Source: Bacteroidia bacterium (GTDB lineage: Bacteria > Bacteroidota > Bacteroidia > Bacteroidales > Azobacteroidaceae). From it: a stretch of DNA of 19,227 nt. Shown here one piece after another: positions 1-7,791 of the stretch (position 1 is the first letter of the stretch; every line of letters starts with the position of its first letter). The notes beneath the pieces were generated by a model. It was not told the origin of the DNA. It did not search any database and saw only the letters and a program-made list of their open reading frames with translations. The stretch lies in contig BNTT01000045.1 in assembly GCA_025996815.1 (NCBI GenBank), forward strand, positions 1-19,227, written 5' to 3'. The translations under genes and the position numbers were made by a program.

Positions 1-359
1 AAAAAAACCGCTTCCTGCTCTATTCAGTGGGCATTTGGGTGGGCTATTTCTTTTATTTTTATATCACCATCTTTGCTTTTAGTTTTATGGCTCATTTGGG
101 CATTGCGGCAGTCCTGTTTGTCTTCGTGATGGGCAGCGTGAGTATGGTAATCCCCTCCAACGGCGGCTTGGGACCGTGGCAGGCGGCAACGGTTTTCGGA
201 CTCACGGCGTGTGGCATCACCCCCGCCTTAGCCACCGCCTACGCCACCGCGGCATTCGCCCTTCACACCATCTGGGACGGGCTGTGTGGCGTGTATGGCA
301 TCTTTATGCTGGGGGTGAAAAAAGGAAACACAATTCAAAAAACGGAAAGTTATGGCTAA
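1..359 (+). CDS. Flippase-like (LPG synthase TM / UPF0104-type) integral membrane protein, C-terminal part
   Basis: The gene begins left of the window; the frame is open from base 3 and only about 118 C-terminal residues are seen. They are strongly hydrophobic, with several membrane segments and a conserved-looking loop PSNGGLGPWQ, followed by a short hydrophilic tail. This loop and layout match the flippase-like family (lysylphosphatidylglycerol synthase TM region, UPF0104/YbhN type) common in Bacteroidota; family assignment is from memory of the motif. Substrate cannot be told: relatives move or modify lipids at the inner membrane. The stop overlaps the fabI start by 8 bp (ATGGCTAA), so the two genes are probably co-transcribed and translationally coupled. 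Confidence 0.7.
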   Translation, partial: KNRFLLYSVGIWVGYFFYFYITIFAFSFMAHLGIAAVLFVFVMGSVSMVIPSNGGLGPWQAATVFGLTACGITPALATAYATAAFALHTIWDGLCGVYGIFMLGVKKGNTIQKTESYG

Positions 360-1209
360 TCAATTGTTACAGGGAAAAAGAGGTGTCATTTTTGGTGCCT
401 TAAACGATGCCTCCATCGCGTGGAAAGTGGCTGAAAAAGCGGTCGAAGCCGGCGCAAAAATCACGCTGTCGAACACCACGATGGCACTCCGCATGGGCGA
501 ACTCAACGCGCTGGGCGAAAAATTGAACGCAAAAATCATCCCCGCCGATGCCACCAACACCGAAGAATTGGCAAATGTGTTCAAGGAATCGGTCGAAGTT
601 CTCGGCGGCAAAATCGACTTTGTGCTCCATTCCATCGGGATGTCGCCCAATGTGCGCAAAAAACGCACCTACGACGACCTCGACTACGATATGCTGCGCC
701 AAACGCTGGATATTTCGGCGGTGTCGTTTCACAAAATGATTCAGCAAGCCCACAAATTGGACGCTATTTCAAACGGCGGCTCCATCGTGGCACTCTCCTA
801 CGTGGCATCGCAGCGCACTTTTTTTGGCTACAACGATATGGCAGACGCGAAGGCACTGCTGGAATCTATCGCCCGCAGTTTCGGCTACATATACGGTCGC
901 GAAAAAGGCGTGCGCGTAAACACCATTTCGCAATCGCCCACGATGACCACCGCCGGAGCGGGTGTCAAGGGAATGGACCAACTGCTGGATTTCTCCGACA
1001 AAATGTCGCCGCTGGGCAATGCCACGGCTGATGAATGTGCGGACTATTGCATCGTGATGTTCTCCGACCTGACGAAAAAAGTGACCATGCAAAACCTCTT
1101 CCACGACGGCGGATTTTCGAGCATGGGCATGAGCCTCCGCGCAATGAATCAGTACAGCAAGAGCCTCGACGAGTTCAAAGACGAGCAGGGAAGAATCATT
1201 TACGGATAA
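352..1209 (+). CDS. fabI: Enoyl-[acyl-carrier-protein] reductase (NADH), FabI type
   Basis: This enzyme performs the last reduction of each fatty-acid elongation cycle, turning trans-2-enoyl-ACP into acyl-ACP in the cytoplasm. The 285-residue length is that of FabI, slightly longer than E. coli. Visible are the atypical short-chain dehydrogenase nucleotide loop with SIAW at residues 21-24, the LHSIG segment near 92-96, Tyr150, and the catalytic Tyr160/Lys167 pair with the FabI spacing of six residues between them, followed by SPTMTTAGAG, the substrate-loop region. The ATG at 352 is kept because the protein starts normally for the family there. It sits 8 bp inside the preceding membrane-protein gene. 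No terminator is visible before the promoter of the next gene. Assignment is secure. Confidence 0.96.
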   Translation: MANQLLQGKRGVIFGALNDASIAWKVAEKAVEAGAKITLSNTTMALRMGELNALGEKLNAKIIPADATNTEELANVFKESVEVLGGKIDFVLHSIGMSPNVRKKRTYDDLDYDMLRQTLDISAVSFHKMIQQAHKLDAISNGGSIVALSYVASQRTFFGYNDMADAKALLESIARSFGYIYGREKGVRVNTISQSPTMTTAGAGVKGMDQLLDFSDKMSPLGNATADECADYCIVMFSDLTKKVTMQNLFHDGGFSSMGMSLRAMNQYSKSLDEFKDEQGRIIYG

Positions 1210-1212
1210 ATA

Positions 1213-1242
1213 TTGCATTTGTGAAAAAAAGACGTAACTTTG
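1213..1242 (+). promoter_or_regulatory. Bacteroidota sigma-70-type promoter for the DUF349 gene
   Basis: A TTG at 1213-1215 (-33 element) is followed after 19 bases by TAACTTTG at 1235-1242 (-7 element, consensus TAnnTTTG). It lies just after the fabI stop and 28 bases before the DUF349 start codon, giving a short leader. This is a close match to the consensus known from Bacteroides. Confidence 0.75.
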
Positions 1243-1270
1243 CAGAACATAATCTAAATAAAATTGAGCT

Positions 1271-3028
1271 ATGAACGAAGAAGCCGGTGGAAACACTATC
1301 AAAGAACTGTTGGAACACCTGACAGAAGTTGTTGCGATGCCTGTCGATGAAACGACACGCGCGGAAGTGGATGCGATTAAGCAGACTTTTTACAAGTTGA
1401 GACGCTCCGAAACGGATGCCGCGAAGAAGGCATTCGTGGAAGCAGGTGGTTTGGAAGAAGATTTCAAACTCGACTCAGACGTGCTCGAAGACGAATTGAA
1501 GCGTCTGCTGACCACTTTCCGCACCAAAAAAGCCGCCCTCTTTGCGGAGCGCGAAAAGGAGCAGGAAGAAAATCTGCGCAAGAAAAAGGCTATCATCGCC
1601 AAAATCAAGGGCTTAGCCGACGCCTCCGGCGAAGATTTCCAAAAATCATACAACACCTACAAGCAGTTGCAGCAGGAATGGAAAGAAATCGGGCAGGTGC
1701 CGCAGAATGCCGTCAATGACCTGTGGAAGGAATACCACCACGATTGCGAGAAATTTTACGACTTGGTGAAAATCAACAACGAGATGCGCGACTACGATTT
1801 CAAGAAAAATCTGGAACTGAAAATCGCCCTCTGCGAGGCTGTCGAACGCTTGGATGCCGAGCCTGATGTGATTTCCGCATTCTATCAGTTGCAAAAACTG
1901 CACGACGAATGGCGCGAAATCGGTCCGGTGGCACGCGAATCGCGCGAAGAAATCTGGGCACGCTTCAAGGCAGGCTCAAGCATCATCAACAAAAAACATC
2001 AGGAGCATTTCGACTCCATGAAAGGCATGGAAGGCGAAAATTTAGAGGCGAAAACCGCCTTGTGCGTAGTTCTGGAAGCGATTGACTTATCCAAACTAAC
2101 GAGTGCCAAAGAGTGGGACGAACAAAACAAACACATTTTGGAAGTGCAAGCCCAATGGAAAACCATCGGTTTTGCGCCGAAAAAGGACAACATCAAAATT
2201 TTTGAACGCTTCCGCGCGGCGTGCGACAAATTTTTTCAAGCCAAAAGCGAGTTCTACAAAGGCTTTAAGGGCGATTTGGACGCCAATCTGGAAAAAAAGC
2301 GACAACTGTGTGAACAAGCCGAAGCACTCCAAGACAGCAAAGAATGGAAAAAAACGACCGAGAAGTTCGTCGCCCTGCAAAAAGAATGGCGAGCCGCCGG
2401 ACAGGTGTCGCGCAAACATTCGGATGCCGTTTGGAAACGCTTCTCAGCCGCCTGTGATGCCTTTTTTGAACGGAAAAGCACCCACTTCTCGTCGCACAAA
2501 ACCGAAGAGCAGGAACATTTGCAGCAGAAAAAAGACATCATCGAACAGGTCAATAATTTCGACACCACGATTGCCGCCGCTCAGGCTATCGCGAAGTTGA
2601 AAGAATTTCGCACCCGGTTCAACGCCGTTGGACACGTGCCTTTCCGCGAAAAAGACAAGGTGCACGAAGAATTTGACATCGCAATGGACGCACAATTCAC
2701 CCGCCTGAGAATTGCCACCGAGAATAAAAGAGCCGGCAAAAGCACCACTGCCACCGCCGCTCCCTCCGGCACCACCACCGCGTCTGCCGGCGAAAAGTCG
2801 AAAGCACGCCTGCTGAGCGAGCGCGACCACCTCTTGCGCCAACACGACAGGCTGCGCAACGACATTCAGACGTATGAAAACAACATAGGCTTCCTCACCG
2901 TTTCGTCGAAATCGAAAGGCGGCAACGCTTTCATCGCAGAGATGCAACGAAAAATTGACTCACTCAAAGCCGAGTTGCTCGCCCTCGAAGAAAAAATTGA
3001 TACAGCCAACGAAGCCTTGGGATTTTGA
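1271..3028 (+). CDS. DUF349 repeat protein, coiled-coil
   Basis: A 585-residue, Lys/Glu-rich, mostly helical cytoplasmic protein without signal peptide or membrane segment. After a helical N-terminal region, five DUF349 repeats follow at roughly residues 101-177, 180-256, 257-336, 339-414 and 416-490. Each opens with a pattern like NLxxKxxLC and carries W(K/R)xxG followed by a (W/F)xxF core, as in QEWKEIGQVP and DEWREIGPVA. A Ser/Thr/Ala-rich linker (about 490-510) leads to a C-terminal coiled coil. DUF349 proteins are widespread in Bacteroidota; I know of no defined biochemical function, so none is given. The gene has its own promoter and converges with the RNase H gene, with only 4 bp between stop codons and no visible terminator. 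Confidence 0.92.
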   Translation: MNEEAGGNTIKELLEHLTEVVAMPVDETTRAEVDAIKQTFYKLRRSETDAAKKAFVEAGGLEEDFKLDSDVLEDELKRLLTTFRTKKAALFAEREKEQEENLRKKKAIIAKIKGLADASGEDFQKSYNTYKQLQQEWKEIGQVPQNAVNDLWKEYHHDCEKFYDLVKINNEMRDYDFKKNLELKIALCEAVERLDAEPDVISAFYQLQKLHDEWREIGPVARESREEIWARFKAGSSIINKKHQEHFDSMKGMEGENLEAKTALCVVLEAIDLSKLTSAKEWDEQNKHILEVQAQWKTIGFAPKKDNIKIFERFRAACDKFFQAKSEFYKGFKGDLDANLEKKRQLCEQAEALQDSKEWKKTTEKFVALQKEWRAAGQVSRKHSDAVWKRFSAACDAFFERKSTHFSSHKTEEQEHLQQKKDIIEQVNNFDTTIAAAQAIAKLKEFRTRFNAVGHVPFREKDKVHEEFDIAMDAQFTRLRIATENKRAGKSTTATAAPSGTTTASAGEKSKARLLSERDHLLRQHDRLRNDIQTYENNIGFLTVSSKSKGGNAFIAEMQRKIDSLKAELLALEEKIDTANEALGF

Positions 3029-3032
3029 AAAT

Positions 3033-3650
3033 TCAGCGTCGCCCTTTGCGACCAAAATCGGCGGGGATTTCGCCCCACTGTTCGGTTTCCCACTTGTAGA
3101 TTTTCGTGGTGTAGGTGTTCTCTTTCAGCCACGCATCAGCACGTGCTATCAATTGCGACACCTCGGGGTTGCCTATCTCCGGACGGAGCGTGGTTTTGCA
3201 TTTTTTTTGCTGCACCCACGCTATCGCCGTCACGCTGTCGGTATAAATCGGCATGGGTGAATTTTGCTGTTTGAGCATTGCCAAGCCGTGAACCAATGCC
3301 AGAAACTCACCGATATTGTTTGTGGAATTGACAAAGGGACCCTTGCGAAAGAGTTCCGTGCCCGTTGCCGTGTCCACCCCACGGTATTCCATCGCGCCCG
3401 GATTGCAGGAGCAAGCCGCGTCTACGGACAGGCTTGGGACGATTATTGTGTCGGACACTTCAGGGTTAACGCGCTTCTTGCCAATGTAGTCCCACGGACC
3501 TGCTTTGTAGGCTTGGATTGCCTCCTCGCGGGTCAGGAATGCCTTATACAGGGGGGCATTGAAGCCCTCCACCTGCCGTTTACAGCCCGCCCAATCGCTA
3601 TAAACACCCGGCAACACGCCTTTCCACACTACATACCATTTACTTTTCAT
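3033..3650 (-). CDS. Ribonuclease H with N-terminal viroplasmin domain
   Basis: A 205-residue type 1-like RNase H that would cut the RNA strand of RNA-DNA hybrids. Residues 1-50 are a caulimovirus viroplasmin domain (KWYVVWKG, then PGVYSDW and FLTREEA), which binds hybrids in eukaryotic RNase H1. Residues 71-198 are the RNase H fold with the expected acidic residues Asp77 (VDAAC), Glu115 (NNIGEF), Asp138 (YTDSV) and Asp198 (ADFGRK). The residue set is complete, so it should be active. The start fits the viroplasmin domain, which begins almost at the first residue. The -7 box lies only 8 bases upstream of the ATG, so the transcript may be leaderless or nearly so. Either this or another rnh gene may be the housekeeping copy, so no symbol is given. 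Confidence 0.92.
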   Translation of the reverse strand: MKSKWYVVWKGVLPGVYSDWAGCKRQVEGFNAPLYKAFLTREEAIQAYKAGPWDYIGKKRVNPEVSDTIIVPSLSVDAACSCNPGAMEYRGVDTATGTELFRKGPFVNSTNNIGEFLALVHGLAMLKQQNSPMPIYTDSVTAIAWVQQKKCKTTLRPEIGNPEVSQLIARADAWLKENTYTTKIYKWETEQWGEIPADFGRKGRR

Positions 3651-3658
3651 TTCGGGGA

Positions 3659-3666
3659 CAAAGGTA
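3659..3666 (-). promoter_or_regulatory. -7 element for the RNase H gene
   Basis: On the minus strand this reads TACCTTTG, an exact TAnnTTTG match, with AT-rich DNA upstream. No convincing TTG lies at the usual -33 distance. It ends 8 bases before the start codon. Confidence 0.5.
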
Positions 3667-3680
3667 CGAATAATTTTTTA

Positions 3681-3718
3681 ATTGAGAGTGTAAAATTGAG
3701 AGTGTAAAATTGAAAGTA
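3681..3718. repeat. Short tandem repeat, 14-bp unit
   Basis: ATTGAGAGTGTAAA occurs twice head to tail (3681-3694 and 3695-3708) and is followed by a third partial, diverged copy, ATTGAAAGTA. It lies in the non-coding gap between the RNase H and lamin-tail genes, upstream of the RNase H -7 box. No function is evident. Confidence 0.8.
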
Positions 3719-3769
3719 GATGCCTCGCTGCGCCGGTCATGAATGAGCATAAACATGATGATAGGCATC
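3716..3769 (-). terminator. Imperfect inverted repeat downstream of the lamin-tail gene, possible terminator
   Basis: GATGCCT (3719-3725) can pair with AGGCATC (3763-3769) across a long, partly palindromic loop. A second short match, GTAGATG with CATCTAC, lies slightly further out on the right side. It sits after the stop of the minus-strand lamin-tail gene, but no clean U-tract follows, so the terminator reading is weak. Confidence 0.25.
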
Positions 3770-3799
3770 GCGAAACATCTACTTCAAAAATGCGGGCTG

Positions 3800-5362
3800 T
3801 TATTTCATCACCATCGGCTTCTTAAACCGCTGCACATTGCCCGCCGCATCAAACGCTTCCATATATATAATGTATATGCCGGAGCGAAGTCTGCCGTCGG
3901 CGTTGAGATTGACCGTGCCGCTGCTGCTTAGCACCGCGTTGTTGAGCACTGTTGCCACGCGCAGCCCCCGCAAATCGTAGATAAACAGCCGTGCGGTGTA
4001 GCCTGCTCGGTCCAATTGGTAGTGGATGGTGTATTGGCTGTTGTTGCCGCTTGGATATTCGAGCCACAGGGCGTTGGGTGCGTCAATGCCGGCGGTGGCG
4101 GTGCTGCCTGCCACGGAATTGGGCTTGCCCGGAGTGCCGCCGAGGGCGAGCGAGCCTAACCAGTTGTCGGCACTGTTGCTCACGTTGCTCAAATCAATAC
4201 ATTCCAGCGAATAGCCGCCGGAGGTTTTCTTTGCCGAACTTTTATACATGGCATCGGAATATTCAAATTCGGCGATGAGTGTGCCCTCTGCATTTTTCAG
4301 TTGGAGCACTTTGCCGGTGTTTGTCAGTGTCGGAAATTTGGTGGCTTCCACGCGGTTGATGCCGGCAGGGAACCAACCGGTGGCATCGCTTTTGCTCAAA
4401 ACGAGATAGTCGTGCGGCTCAATGCTGCTTTCGGGGAGCGGACACGCGGTGGTGCCGTGCAAAAATTGGCAATCTTTCAATTGAACAACCCTGTCTGTGG
4501 CATTGTAGAACTCCACATATTCGGGCTTGCTCGACCCCGTGCCCGGATTTGCCATGATTTCGCTGAACACAATGTCCCCTGCTTGCGGTCCGTCTGTGCT
4601 TGGGTCGGGGTCAGGATTCGGCGTGGGGTCAGGTGTGGGGTCGGGGTCAGGTGTCGGCTCCGGCGTGGGGTCGGGGTCGGGCGTTGGGTCAGGCTTCGGA
4701 TTCGGCACACTGCCGCTTTGCGGCTTTGCCACAAAATCGTCGAAGGAATACTTTTTTGCGTTTGTTTTTGTGAAAAAGCAGACCAGCCCAAACCAGTTGC
4801 TTGTGGGGGCGGTGTCCACGCCTTTGGCACCTTCCAGCGTCCAGTTGGCTTCGCTGTCTAATTTGGAATACAGCGATAGATTGCCTGCCGCATCCCATGT
4901 TGCGCGGAGGGCGACATCGACGGTTGAGAGGTCGAGACGCTTCTTTTCGCCGGTAATCAAAATCGAATTGGTTTTGCCGTTTTGCCGAATCAGGCAAATG
5001 TTGTCGTCGGAGTAGCCGATACGGATAAAAAGTCCGCTGAGTTCGCCGGTCAAATCGGCTTTGTCGCTCGTGAGATAGACTTTCACATAGTTGGATGCCG
5101 ACGGCGAGGGCATTTTCACGCGAAACGTCCACTCGCCGCCCTTGGCAAGTGTGGAGGGCGTTCGCAACTGCACGGTTGCCGCCTCCGTCGCATTCAGTTG
5201 CAACCACCCTACGTCGTTGACGACAAACCGGTCGGCATCGCCCGTCCAATTAACACTTCGACCCGCGCCCGTGAAGGCTCCGTCGCTAAAATTCTCAGTA
5301 AACTGAGCACGCGCAATCATGGATTGCAATAAAACACACAAGAAGAAACTAATTTTTTTCAT
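3800..5362 (-). CDS. Secreted lamin-tail-domain protein with Pro/Asp/Thr linker and C-terminal FlgD/sorting-like domain
   Basis: A 520-residue exported protein. Residues 1-20 are a signal peptide (hydrophobic core, then ARAQ). Residues 21-213 form a beta-rich, laminin-G or jelly-roll-like part. Residues 220-255 are a low-complexity linker of PDPTP/PDPDPT units. Residues 262-375 match a lamin tail domain (DIVFSEIMANPG, then EYVEFYN). Residues 430-520 resemble the FlgD Ig-like or type IX secretion C-terminal domain seen at the end of such proteins (LFIYDLRGLRVA, later SGIYIIYMEAFD and a Lys-rich end). Likely located outside the cytoplasm, possibly surface-attached; no enzymatic residues are recognised. 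The gene stands alone and has its own promoter, which faces the asd promoter. Confidence 0.82.
   Translation of the reverse strand: MKKISFFLCVLLQSMIARAQFTENFSDGAFTGAGRSVNWTGDADRFVVNDVGWLQLNATEAATVQLRTPSTLAKGGEWTFRVKMPSPSASNYVKVYLTSDKADLTGELSGLFIRIGYSDDNICLIRQNGKTNSILITGEKKRLDLSTVDVALRATWDAAGNLSLYSKLDSEANWTLEGAKGVDTAPTSNWFGLVCFFTKTNAKKYSFDDFVAKPQSGSVPNPKPDPTPDPDPTPEPTPDPDPTPDPTPNPDPDPSTDGPQAGDIVFSEIMANPGTGSSKPEYVEFYNATDRVVQLKDCQFLHGTTACPLPESSIEPHDYLVLSKSDATGWFPAGINRVEATKFPTLTNTGKVLQLKNAEGTLIAEFEYSDAMYKSSAKKTSGGYSLECIDLSNVSNSADNWLGSLALGGTPGKPNSVAGSTATAGIDAPNALWLEYPSGNNSQYTIHYQLDRAGYTARLFIYDLRGLRVATVLNNAVLSSSGTVNLNADGRLRSGIYIIYMEAFDAAGNVQRFKKPMVMK
4598..4702. repeat. Degenerate minisatellite encoding the Pro-Asp-Pro-Thr linker
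   Basis: On the plus strand this is a run of GGGTCNGG/GTGGGGTC-like units of about 6-18 bases. Read from the minus strand it encodes residues 221-255 of the lamin-tail protein. The unit length is a multiple of three, so copy-number changes would lengthen or shorten the linker without breaking the frame. Confidence 0.75.
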
Positions 5363-5370
5363 GTCGAAAA

Positions 5371-5401
5371 TTGATTTAGTTGTAAATAATTAGTACTTTT
5401 G
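5371..5401 (+). promoter_or_regulatory. Promoter reading toward asd
   Basis: TTG at 5371-5373, a 20-base spacer, then TACTTTTG at 5394-5401, matching the Bacteroidota consensus. It would start a transcript near 5408 with about a 170-base leader before the asd ATG. It faces the minus-strand promoter at 5499-5529, so the two transcripts would overlap by roughly 80-90 bases. Confidence 0.55.
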
Positions 5402-5418
5402 CAGGCTCAAACCCTGCG

Positions 5419-5502
5419 TTTGTTGTGGAATTATGCAAATAAATAGGTGTGTTGCAGGTTTGGTGTCTGCACGTCCCGTTTGGTTAGCAATTCCGTTGCA
5501 AA
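5419..5502 (+). other. Potential structured RNA leader upstream of asd
   Basis: Bases 5419-5432 can pair with 5489-5502 over 14 positions with one mismatch (5424/5497) and three G-U pairs; the core GGAATT/AATTCC is perfect. Inside it, TGCAG (5453-5457) and CTGCA (5467-5471) can form a smaller hairpin. A third small stem, GCAGG/CCTGC, lies at 5401-5417. The complete fold exists only in the plus-strand transcript, since the opposing transcript would begin inside the right arm. It matches no riboswitch or small RNA class I recognise. Part of the symmetry comes from the two opposed -7 boxes, so the structure may be incidental. Confidence 0.35.
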
Positions 5503-5529
5503 GGTACGGAGTTTTTTTGAGATACACAA
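5499..5529 (-). promoter_or_regulatory. Promoter of the lamin-tail-domain gene
   Basis: On the minus strand TTG (5529-5527), a 20-base spacer, then TACCTTTG (5506-5499). The transcript would run left for about 130 bases before the start codon at 5362. AT-rich DNA lies upstream, as is usual for these promoters. Confidence 0.6.
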
Positions 5530-5578
5530 GAAAAAACAGAATTATTTTTAAAAAAATTATAAAAAAATTGAAAAAAAG

Positions 5579-6586
5579 ATGAAAACGGCTATTGTAGGTG
5601 CCAGCGGCGCGGTTGGACAGGAATTTTTACGGGTGTTAGACGAGCGGAATTTCCCCGTCGATGAATTAGTGCTTTTCGGCTCCGCGCGGAGTGCCGGAAC
5701 GAGTTACACTTTTCGCGGCAAATCCATCGCGGTCAAAGAATTGCAGCACAACGACGACTTCAAGGGCGTAGACATCGCCTTCGTGTCTGCCGGCGCGGGG
5801 GCGTCCAAAGAGTTTGCCGACACCATCACTAAACATGGTGCCGTGATGATTGACAATTCCAGCGCGTTTCGCATGGATGCCGATGTGCCTCTGGTGGTGC
5901 CGGAGGTGAATGCGGCGGATGCCCAAAACCGCCCGCGCGGCATCATCGCCAACCCCAACTGCACAACCATTCAGATGGTGGTGGCATTGAAACCCTTGGA
6001 GCAACTGTCGCACATCCTGCGCATCCACGTTGCCACCTATCAGGCAGCTTCGGGTGCCGGAGCGGCGGCAATGGCTGAACTGGAAAATCAATACCGGCAG
6101 ATTATCGCCGGCGAAAAGCCGACGGTGGAGAAATTTGCCTACCAATTGGCATACAACCTCATCCCGCAGGTGGACGTGTTCACCGACAACGGCTACACGA
6201 AAGAGGAAATGAAAATGTATCACGAAACGCAAAAAATCATGCACTCCAACGTAGAAACCAGCGCGACGTGCGTGCGCGTACCCTCCCTGCGCGCCCATTC
6301 CGAGGCGGTGTGGATTGAAACGGAACGCCCGATTGCCGTTGAAGAAGCCCGCGCGGCGTTTTCACAAGCCGAAGGCATCGTTGTGATGGACAATCCGGCG
6401 CAGAAAGAATACCCGATGCCGCTCTTCGTTGCGGGCAACGACCCCGTGTATGTGGGACGCATCCGCAAGGATATTTCCAATCCCAGGGGGCTGTCGTTTT
6501 GGTGCGTGGGCGACCAAATAAAGAAAGGCGCGGCGCTCAATGCCGTGCAAATTGCCGAATATTTGAAAAAAAATGCACTTTTTTGA
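5579..6586 (+). CDS. asd: Aspartate-semialdehyde dehydrogenase
   Basis: It reduces L-aspartyl phosphate with NADPH to L-aspartate semialdehyde, the branch point to lysine/diaminopimelate, threonine and methionine, in the cytoplasm. The 335-residue length is typical. Motifs seen: the dinucleotide-binding GASGAVG at residues 7-13, IDNSSAFR near 91-98, the catalytic Cys128 in ANPNCTT, Gln155 in [10 protein letters not shown], and the His240 region (LRAHSE). The start lies directly at the NAD(P)-fold. The leader is long, AT-rich just before the ATG, and can fold (5419-5502). The gene ends 65 bases before the next operon, which has a separate strong promoter, so it is probably transcribed alone. 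Confidence 0.96.
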   Translation: MKTAIVGASGAVGQEFLRVLDERNFPVDELVLFGSARSAGTSYTFRGKSIAVKELQHNDDFKGVDIAFVSAGAGASKEFADTITKHGAVMIDNSSAFRMDADVPLVVPEVNAADAQNRPRGIIANPNCTTIQMVVALKPLEQLSHILRIHVATYQAASGAGAAAMAELENQYRQIIAGEKPTVEKFAYQLAYNLIPQVDVFTDNGYTKEEMKMYHETQKIMHSNVETSATCVRVPSLRAHSEAVWIETERPIAVEEARAAFSQAEGIVVMDNPAQKEYPMPLFVAGNDPVYVGRIRKDISNPRGLSFWCVGDQIKKGAALNAVQIAEYLKKNALF

Positions 6587-6595
6587 AAAAAAACA

Positions 6596-6625
6596 TTGTC
6601 GTTTCATTTTTTATTACTACCTTTG
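6596..6625 (+). promoter_or_regulatory. Strong promoter of the four-gene envelope cluster
   Basis: TTG at 6596-6598, exactly 19 bases, then TACCTTTG at 6618-6625. This is an ideal Bacteroidota promoter, 26 bases before the first ATG of the cluster. No further consensus promoter was found in the gaps between the four genes. Confidence 0.8.
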
Positions 6626-6651
6626 CGCGTTAAATGTAATCTTTTGAAGGT

Positions 6652-7779
6652 ATGAGAACAGTAATTTCAAGGGTTAATCTGATGAGAAAAGTGCCTGTGG
6701 GGCTATTCTCACTGTTAATTGCAGCAGGGCTTTCGTCTTGCGGGGATGAGGATTTGAAGCAGACGGAACAGGCGGAACAGTCGGGCGACGCGGTCAAATT
6801 GGTGGTCAATTGGTGCTCGTATGAAGACCTTGTGTCGCCGCTTATGACAATGAGGGATATGCTTCATGCAGCGCAGAGCGAGACCAGAGCTGCTGACCCC
6901 GACCAGACGATAGATTCCTACATGGACCAGTGGGAAGTATTTAAATACGCAGTGGAGCCGCGCCCATACGTTTATGACGACCATCGCACTACCGTTGTGA
7001 TTCTCGATGACTTTGAACACGATAAGAGAAAAAATGTCTATGAATGGTGGTTTAGAGACCAGACCGACACCGGTGGCGGCACCCGCCCATTGGGCACCTG
7101 GAAAATCAGGAGAAAACATACGGAGTTAAAGGTGGAACTTGCCGTTGACCGGTATTGGGCAGACCCGGCGGCTACCGGCGGTTGGAAACACACCGTGGCG
7201 GCATCGGCGGAAGGAGGGAACGCCGCCGATAGAGTGATATGGATACAACATGCCGGCGAACGCCTCACCAACTATCGGGCGACTTACACACTCGTTCAGA
7301 CATTAAGTTCGGAATTTAAGAAGTTTCTTCAAGACAATAATCTGTTTAACGAATCGGCTTTGAAAGGCAGAATATTGTATGAAGACATGATGTCTTTTTT
7401 GGCAAGCAATCTTGGGTCAGACATCATCATTGACGATGGTGTGGCTGAGGGCACCACATTGCCGGAAGGACTTTTCCACGACGCTCCCAACAGGAGCGAA
7501 GATGACTTAAAAGCCACTTATGCCTACCTTCTGCCTTCGCTGGTGTTGGATAGATTGGTGTTGGAGCGGCAGCAAATACCCTTCAATGGGTTCACATCCA
7601 TGCACTTGCCGGAGCCTCCCCCGCTCCATCCGACGGAGCCGAACGACCCGAGTGATGGGTCGCCTCCACCACTATGGACACGGGGCGTTGCCTCGCGGGG
7701 GATGCTGTTTGAGTTTTTCTTTGGTGCCATCACTCCAACGTTTGCGTATCCGGGCGACCCATATAGACCTTTTGATTAA
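6652..7779 (+). CDS. Cluster gene A: lipoprotein made of an unrecognised domain shared with gene B
   Basis: A 375-residue lipoprotein, family not recognised. The signal peptide ends in the lipobox LSSC (Cys30), followed by GDED; acidic residues right after the cysteine resemble Bacteroidota lipoprotein export signals, so surface exposure is likely. Met11 (6682) would give a more usual signal peptide and is an alternative start. The mature part parallels residues 50-400 of gene B: VVNW (51-54), ETRA (77-80), W-x2-F-x3-VEPRxYV-x-D (94-109), GTWK (148-151), LAVDRYW (163-169), ILYED (241-245), then near the end SRGMLFEFFFGAITPTF (348-364). A Pro-rich loop occupies about 319-341. First gene of the operon; 12 bases separate it from gene B. 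No catalytic signature is visible, so a structural or binding role is the best inference. Confidence 0.75.
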   Translation: MRTVISRVNLMRKVPVGLFSLLIAAGLSSCGDEDLKQTEQAEQSGDAVKLVVNWCSYEDLVSPLMTMRDMLHAAQSETRAADPDQTIDSYMDQWEVFKYAVEPRPYVYDDHRTTVVILDDFEHDKRKNVYEWWFRDQTDTGGGTRPLGTWKIRRKHTELKVELAVDRYWADPAATGGWKHTVAASAEGGNAADRVIWIQHAGERLTNYRATYTLVQTLSSEFKKFLQDNNLFNESALKGRILYEDMMSFLASNLGSDIIIDDGVAEGTTLPEGLFHDAPNRSEDDLKATYAYLLPSLVLDRLVLERQQIPFNGFTSMHLPEPPPLHPTEPNDPSDGSPPPLWTRGVASRGMLFEFFFGAITPTFAYPGDPYRPFD

Positions 7780-7791
7780 AAAGAAAAAGAT

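Noticed and set aside
4598..4702. Possible CRISPR or telomere-like GGGTC repeat
   Set aside because: It is in frame within the lamin-tail gene and encodes a normal Pro/Asp/Thr linker.
5433..5582. A 49-codon reading frame whose stop overlaps the asd start (ATGA)
   Set aside because: Its second half is Lys/Arg-rich only because it reads A-tracts, it crosses the minus-strand promoter, and it has no recognisable motif. Probably chance, though a leader peptide cannot be fully excluded.
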